The position numbers and the translations under genes are program-made. From the NCBI GenBank assembly GCA_002298335.1, contig DBNK01000035.1, positions 1-64,000 of the forward strand: a DNA stretch of 64,000 nt, in the 5' to 3' direction. Shown piece by piece: positions 37,264-45,140 of this stretch; positions within the stretch are counted from its first letter, which is position 1, and each line of letters starts with the position of its first letter. The notes under the pieces were generated by a model, which was not told the DNA's origin, made no database searches, and saw only the letters and a program-made list of their open reading frames with translations. This DNA is from Thalassolituus sp. UBA674. GTDB taxonomy: Bacteria > Pseudomonadota > Gammaproteobacteria > Pseudomonadales > Oceanobacteraceae.

Positions 37264-38583
37264 TCAGGGCCGGAAGATATCAACAAATTCGGTCTTGGCA
37301 CGGAAATCATTGCTCGCTACCAGAGTCGCAGGCGACTGACCGTTATTATCCGCCAGCTGCGGGTCAGCACCGTGCTCACGCAACAAACGGAACATTGCGA
37401 CAATGTCTTCATGGCTGGTGCCGGAATCCGTACCCAGATCCAGCAGACGGTGTAATGCCGTCTGTCCACGGTGATTGCGGATATTGGCGTCCGGCTGCAG
37501 ATCCAGGGCTACGCGCAAGGCCCCCGGATTGGACTGAGCCGCTGCCAGCAGGACGTTATTGCCTTCTGCAGTGCGGAAGCCGGTGTCTGCACCGGCAGCG
37601 GCAAGCAGCTCCATCATCTCGGCAGAGCCCTGGGCAGCCGCCAGCAGCAGTGGCGATTCCGGGTGAGTGATATAAGGCGCACTGGTGAAGTTCACCTCAT
37701 AACGCCAGACCACCTGAGATTCACCGGTCAGTGCATCCGGATCAGCGCCCTGTGCGAGCAGCTGACGCACCAGATCAGGCTGATTTTCCAGCACCGCGAT
37801 GTGCAGCAACTGATGACCATTGCGATCATAGGCGTTCAGGTCCACTCCCTGATCAATAAGATGCGCGGCGAAACGGAACTGCTTCTGATACATGGCCATC
37901 TGCACCACACTGGTTCCGTCTGCGGTCACCTGAGTGATGTCTGCGCCCTTATGCAACAGGGCCTCAGGCGTCCCCGGATTACGGCTCTGAAGGGCGAAGA
38001 ACAGTGGCGAGAAACCACTGGCCGTCACGCGGTTTATCCCGGCACCCTGCTGAATCAGCAGCAGGGCGTTGTCCGTGCGCCCATGCGCTGCAGCCCACAT
38101 CAGTGGTGTCTGACCGTTAATATCGGCCGCATTCACATCAGCACCGTCTGCAATCAGCCGGGTGACCACCTCGGGGGTGCTGTTGGCCGCACACAGAGCC
38201 AGGGGCGTGACGCCGGAGGCTGTTGCCCGGTTCGCATCCGCACGCAGATTCAACAACTGCAGGACGATGGCGGAATTGCCGCGCTGGCAAGCCACCGACA
38301 GCGGGGTAAAGCCCTCGGCACCGGTCTGCTGCGGATCGACATCGGCACCGTGCGCCAGCAGCAGGGCAGCCATACGACTGTTCTGGGCATCCACTGCCCA
38401 GCTCAGAAGACTGGACCCATCCGCCAACGGCTGATCCGGGTCAGCGCCCTTGTCGAGCAGTGCCTCGGTACGGCCGAGATGGCCTGTCTGCACCGCCTGC
38501 AGCAGCTCTGAGTGTTCATTCGCGGCCATGGCCTGGGTACAGCCCAGCAGTGGCAGCAACAAAAACGTTCTGATTCCTTTCAT
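37264..38583 (-). CDS. exported ankyrin-repeat protein
   Basis: A 439-aa protein with about ten ankyrin repeats (patterns such as GADPDQPLADGSSLLSWAV and GADVNAADINGQTPLMWAA spread over residues 25-430). The N-terminus is a signal sequence; LLGC at residues 12-15 could also be a lipobox, so it may be a periplasmic lipoprotein. The start touches the DUF1552 stop within one base, so it is translationally linked to the DUF1592-DUF1552 pair. A scaffold or partner-binding role is inferred. Confidence 0.85.
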   Translation of the reverse strand: MKGIRTFLLLPLLGCTQAMAANEHSELLQAVQTGHLGRTEALLDKGADPDQPLADGSSLLSWAVDAQNSRMAALLLAHGADVDPQQTGAEGFTPLSVACQRGNSAIVLQLLNLRADANRATASGVTPLALCAANSTPEVVTRLIADGADVNAADINGQTPLMWAAAHGRTDNALLLIQQGAGINRVTASGFSPLFFALQSRNPGTPEALLHKGADITQVTADGTSVVQMAMYQKQFRFAAHLIDQGVDLNAYDRNGHQLLHIAVLENQPDLVRQLLAQGADPDALTGESQVVWRYEVNFTSAPYITHPESPLLLAAAQGSAEMMELLAAAGADTGFRTAEGNNVLLAAAQSNPGALRVALDLQPDANIRNHRGQTALHRLLDLGTDSGTSHEDIVAMFRLLREHGADPQLADNNGQSPATLVASNDFRAKTEFVDIFRP

Positions 38584-39929
38584 TATCCGACCTGTTCCGT
38601 GAGTTCATGCAGTGGACGGGTGCTGTCACCAAAGCTCGCTGCCGGGACCCCCATGCTGTGCATCAGTGATAACTGCAGATTACACATAGGTGTGTGCTCC
38701 GGCATCATGATGTGACGGCCACCCTGAATGCCGCCTCCGGCAATGATGGCCGGCAGATTCATATTGTCGTGCTCATTCGGTTCGCCCAGGCTGGCACCAC
38801 CAAACACCAGGGTGTTATCCAGCAGACTGCGGTCGCCGCCGTCCGGCGTCGTGCTCATGCGCTCCAGCAGGTAACCAAACTGCGCCATGTGGTAGCGGTT
38901 GATCTTAATCAGCTTGGCAATCTTTTCCGGATCACCGCCGTGATGACTCAGGCTGTGATGCGCATCCGGGACGCCCAGCTCAGGATACGTGCGGTTGCTG
39001 ATTTCACGTCCCAGCATAAAAGTGGTCACGCGGGTCATGTCCGTCTGCAGGGCCAGAATCTGCAGATCCACCATGAGCCGCACATGCGTCTGAAAGTCAT
39101 CCGGAATACCGGCGGGCAGACTCAGATCTGAGGTATCCACATGGATATTCTGCGCCGCGGCCTTCTGAATACGCCGTTCCACATCGCGCACTGAACTCAT
39201 GTATTCATCCAGTTTGCGGCGGTCGTTAGCCCCCATACCCGCGGACAGGCGGCTGGCATCGGTCATGACAAAATCCAGGATGCTCGACTGACGTGCAAGC
39301 CGCGCCTGACGACTGGTTTCATCGGTAGCTCCGGCATTGCCGAACAGACGCTCGAAGACATCCAGCGGTTTTACCGTGACCGGCAGAGGAGATGTCGGGC
39401 TGCGCCAGCTCAGGGTATTGGTGTAGGTACAGCTGTAGCCGACATCACAGCTGCCCAGCAGGCTCGGCGGTTCGATACCCAGCTCCAGTGAGCTTAGCTG
39501 GGTTTCATGACCGATATGATTGGCAATCACCTGATCCACAGAGATACCGCAGAAGATATCCGCACCCTCCGTACGCTTCGGGTGAGCACCGGTGAGGTAC
39601 GCGGCACAGCTGCGGCCATGACTGCCGGGGCCATCTCCCAGAGCCAGGGCATTGTAATGGGCGAGGCCGCTGACCACCGTAAACCGGTCGCGGTAAGCAG
39701 CAACAGGTTCAAGCAGGGGGGTGATTTCATAACCGCTTCCCGCCGTCGCGGGGGTGTACTCCGGCATACGCAGACCATTCGGCAGATAAAAGACGCTCAG
39801 GCGCCTGGGACGCAGCGGCTCGGGAGTGCTGCCCCAGGCCGCGGGCACCAGGGATTCCATAAAGGGCAGAGACAGAGCCAGTCCTGCTCCGCGCAGGAAA
39901 TGGCGGCGGTTAATTACTGGCGGTTTCAT
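38583..39929 (-). CDS. DUF1552 Tat-exported protein
   Basis: A 448-aa DUF1552 protein. The N-terminus NRRHFLRGAGLALSLPF is a twin-arginine signal. The body has family-typical PNGLRMPEY, GPGSHGRSCAAYLTG and LVFGGASLGEPNEHDNMNLPAIIAGG (in two parts), related to the DUF1501/sulfatase-like fold. The ATG at 39929 overlaps the end of the DUF1592 gene by 20 bp. The family always travels with DUF1592 proteins. Activity is unknown. Confidence 0.88.
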   Translation of the reverse strand: MKPPVINRRHFLRGAGLALSLPFMESLVPAAWGSTPEPLRPRRLSVFYLPNGLRMPEYTPATAGSGYEITPLLEPVAAYRDRFTVVSGLAHYNALALGDGPGSHGRSCAAYLTGAHPKRTEGADIFCGISVDQVIANHIGHETQLSSLELGIEPPSLLGSCDVGYSCTYTNTLSWRSPTSPLPVTVKPLDVFERLFGNAGATDETSRQARLARQSSILDFVMTDASRLSAGMGANDRRKLDEYMSSVRDVERRIQKAAAQNIHVDTSDLSLPAGIPDDFQTHVRLMVDLQILALQTDMTRVTTFMLGREISNRTYPELGVPDAHHSLSHHGGDPEKIAKLIKINRYHMAQFGYLLERMSTTPDGGDRSLLDNTLVFGGASLGEPNEHDNMNLPAIIAGGGIQGGRHIMMPEHTPMCNLQLSLMHSMGVPAASFGDSTRPLHELTEQVG

Positions 39930-42384
39930 AGCCGGGGGCTCTCCTGAGATTGAAGGCATCACTCTTAATAATGCCCATGATGATGCTGTGCATAGCGTAA
40001 TTATCAGCAGCGGAGGCCTGCACGATGCGGCGCACGGCGGGCATGTCCGGCGCTTCCAGACCACGCCCCAGAGCGTAGGTCATGAGCTTCTGAGTAAAGG
40101 CATCGGCAAACTGCACCTGATTCTGCATCAGCACATCCTGCAGACCGGGCAGACCATCGAACGCGGTGCCGTCCGGCATGGTCGCCGAGGCATCGATGTG
40201 ACCTGCGGCATCGGCAAAACGGAAATTGCCGATGGCATCAAAGTTCTCCAGCGCCAGGCCGAGCGGGTCCATGCGTACATGACATGAGCGGCAGGCCGGG
40301 TCTTCGCTGTGCAACGCCAGTTGCTCCCGGGCATTCAGTGCTTTACCTGTACGGGTTTTCATCGTCAGCGCCGGCACATCCGGTGGTGGCGGTGGCGGAG
40401 GGGCAGCCAGCAGATTGTCGAGTATCCACTTACCGCGCTTCACCACCGACGTATGATTGCCGTAAGACGTGACGGTCAGAATGCTGCCCTGACCCAACAG
40501 ACCGCCGCGAGGAGAGTCGTCCGGTATGCTCACCCGACGGAACGCCGGACCACTGACCCCATCAATGCCGTAGTGCTGCGCCAGCCGCTCATTGAGATAG
40601 GTGTAATCACTGTCGAGGAAGTTGAGGATGCTGGCGTTATCCTCCAGCACCGAGGCAAAAAACAACTCACTTTCTTTGCGCATCGCTTGCCGCAGCGGGG
40701 CATCAAAGTCCGGGTAGAGATAGACATCGGCGCGATGGAACTCGAGGTTACGCAGATACAGCCACTGACCGGCAAAGTTCTCTGTCAGGGCGGCGGCTTT
40801 AGGATCAGCCAGCATACGGCTGACCTGCTGCGTCAGCACCGCAGATTCACGCAGGCGACCATCTTCAGCCACCGACAGCAACTCATCATCCGGCAGGCTG
40901 CTCCACAGGAACAGTGCCAGGCGGGCTGCCAGCTGAGAATCACTCAGTCGGTAGAGTTCACCCGGACGGACCTGTTCTGGCACAGGCTCGGTGAGAAACA
41001 GGAAGCGCGGAGATACCAGCAGTGCCTGCAGCGCTGCGCTGACACCCTGCTCAAAGGCAACCTGCTTTCCGGCCTCCGCACCGGCTGCCACACTGGCCTG
41101 CTGATAAACCTTCATCAGAGGCGTGAGATCACCATCAGTCACCGGTGTCCGCCAGGCAAGACGCGCCAGGCGGCGGAAGATACGTTTGGCGCAACGCTCT
41201 GCAGAAAAGGGCAGAAACCCGGGGCGGCAGCTGAACACCCGCTCTTCGGCGGCTGTGGTGGTGCGGCCGCTGATGTCATACGGACCATCCACATCAATCT
41301 GTAGCACATCACGCAGGAAGTTGTGCTGGGCATACCGCGGCGACATGTAATAAGAGGGCACCTGTGTACTGCCAACCCGGGCACCATCGACGACAAAGTC
41401 CAGAGTCAGTGATTCAGGGGGTGCAACCGGGAGCGGTACTTTATCCGTGGTGTTATGCAGAACCTGAACCCGCTCATCCAGTGCGAGCTGCTTGCGGAAG
41501 GTCATGCCGATGCTGTGAAAGCCAGCCGTCAGCGGTACGTTCAGTTCAACGCGGTTTTCTTCAAGGCGGTCCACTTCATTATTGGTGTTGGAGTTCAGAT
41601 AACCACTGATGACGTAGCGGCCATCGTACGGCGCGAAATAATCAAAAGCACCGCCACCGCGGGAGCTCAACGGCAGATCATCGCTCATGCGCCAGTCATA
41701 CGAAGGTACCCCCTGATTCAGTACTGAACCGTCTTTGGGCAGTACATAAGTCGTGACATAGGGTTGCGCCGGGGCCTGACCGGTCGCCATACGACTGATG
41801 CGTTCAGCCACACGCAGATACTTCTCCATCAGGATCGGGGAAACCGACAGAACGTCGGCAATATTATCGAAACCATAGCCCGTATCATCGGCTGGCAGCT
41901 GATCGCTGACATCGACTTCCAGAGCCAGCAGATCCCTGACCGAATTCGCATACTCGTTGCGGTTAAGACGGCGCAGGGTAGCCCGACCGGGCTCAGGGAC
42001 GAAGGTAGCCCGGGAGTCCAGCTCGGCTTTCAGCCAGGTAAGGAAATCATCCAGCTCTGCCGCATCAGGCTGCTTGCGGTTAGCCGGCGGCATCTCACCG
42101 AAGCGCGTGGTGCGCAGAATACTCTCCCAGCGGGCCAGTTTTTCACCATGAACGATGTCAGACGCATCAATCATGGTCAGCGACCAGTTGGCCGACATGC
42201 GGTCATCGTTATGACAACGGCCGCAGTAGGTTTCAAGAAACTCATCCGGCTGATAAACAGGATTGCCTGCAGCAGAAACAACGGGAACGGAAAAGGCATT
42301 TACCAGGATGCCACACAATAAGGACAACCCGGAGGTCCGCAAACAGCGGGGATGTACGTAAAGAGAAAAACTGAATAACCGCAT
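39910..42384 (-). CDS. DUF1592/DUF1588/DUF1585 planctomycete-type cytochrome c protein
   Basis: An 824-aa exported protein. A signal segment ends near VSA/AGNP; then a heme site CGRCHND in a PSD-type cytochrome domain, DUF1587 (RLNRNEYANSVRDLLAL), DUF1595, DUF1592 (LSDSQLAARLALFLWSSLPDDEL), DUF1588 with a second CRSCH and a run of eight prolines (with one Asp), and DUF1585 (QKLMTYALGRGLE). The ATG at 42384 gives the better signal; a GTG at 42480 is in frame. First gene of the block. Probably a periplasmic redox enzyme of unknown substrate. Confidence 0.9.
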   Translation of the reverse strand: MRLFSFSLYVHPRCLRTSGLSLLCGILVNAFSVPVVSAAGNPVYQPDEFLETYCGRCHNDDRMSANWSLTMIDASDIVHGEKLARWESILRTTRFGEMPPANRKQPDAAELDDFLTWLKAELDSRATFVPEPGRATLRRLNRNEYANSVRDLLALEVDVSDQLPADDTGYGFDNIADVLSVSPILMEKYLRVAERISRMATGQAPAQPYVTTYVLPKDGSVLNQGVPSYDWRMSDDLPLSSRGGGAFDYFAPYDGRYVISGYLNSNTNNEVDRLEENRVELNVPLTAGFHSIGMTFRKQLALDERVQVLHNTTDKVPLPVAPPESLTLDFVVDGARVGSTQVPSYYMSPRYAQHNFLRDVLQIDVDGPYDISGRTTTAAEERVFSCRPGFLPFSAERCAKRIFRRLARLAWRTPVTDGDLTPLMKVYQQASVAAGAEAGKQVAFEQGVSAALQALLVSPRFLFLTEPVPEQVRPGELYRLSDSQLAARLALFLWSSLPDDELLSVAEDGRLRESAVLTQQVSRMLADPKAAALTENFAGQWLYLRNLEFHRADVYLYPDFDAPLRQAMRKESELFFASVLEDNASILNFLDSDYTYLNERLAQHYGIDGVSGPAFRRVSIPDDSPRGGLLGQGSILTVTSYGNHTSVVKRGKWILDNLLAAPPPPPPPDVPALTMKTRTGKALNAREQLALHSEDPACRSCHVRMDPLGLALENFDAIGNFRFADAAGHIDASATMPDGTAFDGLPGLQDVLMQNQVQFADAFTQKLMTYALGRGLEAPDMPAVRRIVQASAADNYAMHSIIMGIIKSDAFNLRRAPGYETASN

Positions 42385-42743
42385 GCTCAGGCCTGAATCG
42401 AAAACTAAGCCGAAAGTGCAACTTGCGGGCCAAACCTGACCAAGTGGGCAGGTTTTATAATAAGAGCGCCGTATCAGCACCTTAACCCGATCGATGCAGA
42501 AGGGATCGCGGCTCAGGACTGGTGAACGACAGCCAGACAGTCACCAGTAAAGGGCAATATAAAGAAGGCAGGCCACAAAGCGGGGCACAATTCAGATAAA
42601 AAAGAAATCACAGCGCCTCTTGCTCTGAATCATCCCGGAAACCGCCAGAGGTGTCATGATGGGATAAACGGATCATCAACACCAACACCGCCCGATACAC
42701 ATGGCAGAGTAAAAGAGCCGGATCCGGAGAAGCGGGGAGAAGT
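42385..42743. other. divergent promoter gap between the DUF1592 block and the permease
   Basis: About 360 bp with no credible gene. On the minus strand CCTGCCCACTTGGTCAGG and TTATAAAACC lie upstream of the DUF1592 start; on the plus strand a GGAGAAGCGGGGAGAAGT run precedes the permease ATG. No repeats or operators are clear by eye. Confidence 0.4.
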
Positions 42744-43739
42744 ATGTTTCAGGTATTCACAGAATTTGCAGACTGGCTGGTCTACGGACTGCTGGCAATG
42801 GATGCGCAGAGCAAAGCAGGGGATGCCGTTCATTTTTTTGCAGAAGACGTCAGCAAGATTTTTGTACTGCTGGTCGTCATGATCTATGTGATTGCCCTGC
42901 TGCGGGCGTCACTGAATGTAGAACGGGTGAGGGACTTCCTTGCGGGCCGGAACCGGGGAGTGGGTTACCTGCTGGCATCCGGATTCGGGGCCGTGACACC
43001 CTTCTGCTCCTGTTCAAGCATCCCCGTATTTCTCGGTTTCAGCTCTGCCGGAATTCCCGTGGGGATTACCATGTCATTTCTGCTGACATCCCCTCTGATC
43101 AATGAAGTCGCCGTGTTACTGCTGCTCAGCCTGTTAGGTTGGAAGTTCACGGTACTCTATGTCGTTGTGGGCATGCTCGTTGGCATGCTGGGCGGACTGT
43201 TCCTCGACAGCATCCGCGCAGAACGCTGGTTGCAGTCGTTTGCGGCAGAAGCCCTGAGCAAAGCACGACAGCAGGGCAGATCGGCAAACAGCAGACCGGC
43301 CGGAGTAAAGATTACTCTCAGGGAACGTCACCGCTTTGCACTGAATGAAGCCCTGGAGATCTTCGGGCGAGTCTGGAAATGGGTAATTCTGGGCGTTGGC
43401 CTCGGGGCCGCACTGCATGGCTTCGTACCCGATGGCTGGATAGAAACCTACCTTGGCGCGGGCCAGTGGTGGTCTGTACCGGCCGCGGTACTGCTGGGAA
43501 TCCCCCTGTATTCGAACGCGACCGGTGTGATTCCGGTTATGGAAAGTCTGATCACCAATGGCCTGCCGGCAGGAACGACCCTGGCATTCTGTATGAGCAC
43601 AGTGGCGGCCAGCTTTCCTGAGTTTATCCTGCTCAAACAGGTGATGCAGTGGCGCCTGCTGGCAATACTCTTTGTCATGCTGCTGGCGTCATTCACGGTC
43701 ATCGGCTGGATATTCAACGCACTGTCATTTCTGTTTTAA
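42744..43739 (+). CDS. COG0701 (PF03773) permease
   Basis: A 331-aa membrane protein with eight or so predicted helices in two halves. The signature TPFCSCSSIPVFLGFSSAGIP is in the first half and GIPLYSNATGVIPVMESL in the second, as in the PF03773 permease family, which includes ArsP methylarsenite exporters. It is read with a small CxxC thioredoxin-fold protein 24 bp downstream, a common pairing. Substrate unresolved. Confidence 0.85.
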   Translation: MFQVFTEFADWLVYGLLAMDAQSKAGDAVHFFAEDVSKIFVLLVVMIYVIALLRASLNVERVRDFLAGRNRGVGYLLASGFGAVTPFCSCSSIPVFLGFSSAGIPVGITMSFLLTSPLINEVAVLLLLSLLGWKFTVLYVVVGMLVGMLGGLFLDSIRAERWLQSFAAEALSKARQQGRSANSRPAGVKITLRERHRFALNEALEIFGRVWKWVILGVGLGAALHGFVPDGWIETYLGAGQWWSVPAAVLLGIPLYSNATGVIPVMESLITNGLPAGTTLAFCMSTVAASFPEFILLKQVMQWRLLAILFVMLLASFTVIGWIFNALSFLF

Positions 43740-43763
43740 ACATCGGGCTTAAGAGGCAAGGTC

Positions 43764-44000
43764 ATGAAATCGATCAAAGTACTGGGAATGGGCTGCGCCA
43801 AGTGCAAAAGCACGGTGCAGATTATTGAAGAAACCGCAAAGGCTGAAGGAGTACCCATCAGCCTGGAAAAGATTGAGGATCTGCCACAGATCATGGCCTA
43901 CGACGTCATGTCGACACCCGCTGTAGTGGTTGATGAGGTCGTGGTTCACAAAGGCAGCATTCCCGGTGCTGACCAGGTACGCGAATGGCTGCGCGCCTGA
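43764..44000 (+). CDS. small thioredoxin-fold CxxC protein
   Basis: A 78-aa protein of the redox-active disulfide protein 2 family (TIGR00412-like). Active-site GCAKCKS near residue 11 and cis-Pro in STPAVVVDE. It lacks the N-terminal strand-helix of full thioredoxins. Its place behind a COG0701 permease suggests it delivers thiols or metal(loid)s to that transporter. Confidence 0.85.
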   Translation: MKSIKVLGMGCAKCKSTVQIIEETAKAEGVPISLEKIEDLPQIMAYDVMSTPAVVVDEVVVHKGSIPGADQVREWLRA

Positions 44001-44117
44001 ACATTTCAGGGTAAGAATTCATCACAACCCGGAATCAGGCCGACGTGATCGTTTGGGTGGTGCTTACGGCGGGATTTAAGAAAAAGGATGCACGGTGTGC
44101 ACCTTACGGTGATGTAT

Positions 44118-44205
44118 GAAGCGCAGGGTCATCATATTACGCGCCATAACATTTGAAACGCAGGGTGCCCATACGCGATAACTTTTGAAGCGTAGGGTGC
44201 ACATT
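44118..44205 (+). repeat. three imperfect direct repeats, 32-37-bp spacing
   Basis: GAAGCGCAGGGTCATC (44118), GAAACGCAGGGTGCCC (44155) and GAAGCGTAGGGTGCAC (44187), each followed by a segment of the kind GCG-ATAAC-TTT before the next copy. They resemble short intergenic repeats dispersed in some marine gammaproteobacteria. Function unknown. Confidence 0.6.
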
Positions 44206-44378
44206 GCGCACCAGACCCAACCCCGGACCAACAAAGTGGTCCGGGTGCAGCCTCAGGGCAGGATTACCTGCGTAACGGACCAGAAGTGCGACGAAGTAAT
44301 GCTGATACTTCCGGTGTCACATAAAAATCTCTAAAAATCATAAAGTTATAATTTTCACCGTTTTTTTCAGCAAACAAT

Positions 44379-44448
44379 GTATCAACTTTAGTTCCAAAAA
44401 TCAGAACTAAAGTTGCATCGTTAAGGCATCTTAAACTAATGTTGATAC
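44379..44448. repeat. three copies of a 16-bp motif at the left end of the transposon
   Basis: GTATCAACTTTAGTTC at 44379-44394 (plus), its inverted copy GAACTAAAGTTGCATC at 44404-44419, and a second inverted copy AAACTAATGTTGATAC at 44433-44448. The first two form a 12-bp perfect palindrome around nine bases. Multiple short transposase-binding sites near the end, just upstream of tnsA/tnsB, are typical of Tn7-like elements; an operator for the tns operon is the alternative. Confidence 0.6.
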
Positions 44449-44495
44449 GAAGCTGCTAGGCCACTAGGCTAGCTGCGTGTCCTTGGGGTATCTGT

Positions 44496-45140
44496 ATGCA
44501 AACAAGCAAGCAGTCACCAAAGGCAAAATTACGCAGTTCAATTTTTGCCTCCTACAGAGCCAGAAAACACCGGCTCAACAATCTTTGGCTCGTATATAGC
44601 CCAAAAACAGACTCAGACTGGGTAATCAGTAGTGACAGACAACTGATTTACTGGTTGGTCGTTCTCGAAGCAGATCCCTCAATCGTCGACTTTGTCATTG
44701 CAGATAAGGGGTCCGGGACATCCAAGAGAGAGCCCGCGCATCTTGCGACAGTCCAGCTCGCTAGCGGAGTTACTGAGATGCACTTCACGTCTGAGCCTGA
44801 AGATCCAGGACATGCTCAGTATAAAGTTTTCAGCCCTATGGACCTCAATGCGAAAGCCAAGCTATCTGTTAGATGGATGAAGGCAATTAGTTTTGCGGCA
44901 GCAATCCGCCAACAAGAATTATCGGTTCAAACCATGGAGATCTTATCCGTAGTCACTCGATTGGGCAGTGGAACTATCGGTGAGTTGGTTTCCAGTTTTC
45001 CCAACATACAAGTTGACATTCTAATTGGCTTGATTGTGCGGATATCCGCCGCTGGCACAATTCGCCTCGATCTTACAGATAACTCGATATCCTATTCCAC
45101 TAGGTGGGAAAAGTATGAGCCAAAAACAAAAGTGGAGTAG
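44496..45140 (+). CDS. TnsA-like protein with apparently lost catalytic residues
   Basis: A 214-aa protein in the tnsA position. Residues 35-66 match the TnsA N-terminal pattern (SPKTDSDWVISS ... WLVVLEADPSIVDF; compare SPK-n-V-S-LEY-W-LLEaDPdVvsFcEQP). The catalytic Glu of the LEY-type motif is Gln (Q49), the EQP is replaced by IAD, and the expected PD and EVK of the nuclease core read HL and HFT near residues 82-98. The C-terminal 100 residues form a winged-helix-like part (LGSGTIGELVSSFPN). It overlaps tnsB by 26 bp. It likely lacks 5'-strand cleavage; a structural role is inferred. Confidence 0.6.
   Translation: MQTSKQSPKAKLRSSIFASYRARKHRLNNLWLVYSPKTDSDWVISSDRQLIYWLVVLEADPSIVDFVIADKGSGTSKREPAHLATVQLASGVTEMHFTSEPEDPGHAQYKVFSPMDLNAKAKLSVRWMKAISFAAAIRQQELSVQTMEILSVVTRLGSGTIGELVSSFPNIQVDILIGLIVRISAAGTIRLDLTDNSISYSTRWEKYEPKTKVE

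Larger units (their letters stand above)
44001..44495. other. junction region between chromosome and Tn7-like element
   Basis: No gene is seen. The first half is GC-rich and has three imperfect GAAGCGCAGGGTGC repeats (44118, 44155, 44187) and a perfect 9-bp hairpin (CCCGGACCA 44222-44230 / TGGTCCGGG 44237-44245). From about 44315 the base composition turns AT-rich; TGTCAC at about 44315 is a possible transposon terminus (TGT). Three copies of a 16-bp motif follow. Confidence 0.55.

Noticed and set aside
37471..38511. A 346-codon plus-strand open frame
   Set aside because: Antisense to the ankyrin gene, whose repeats are unambiguous.
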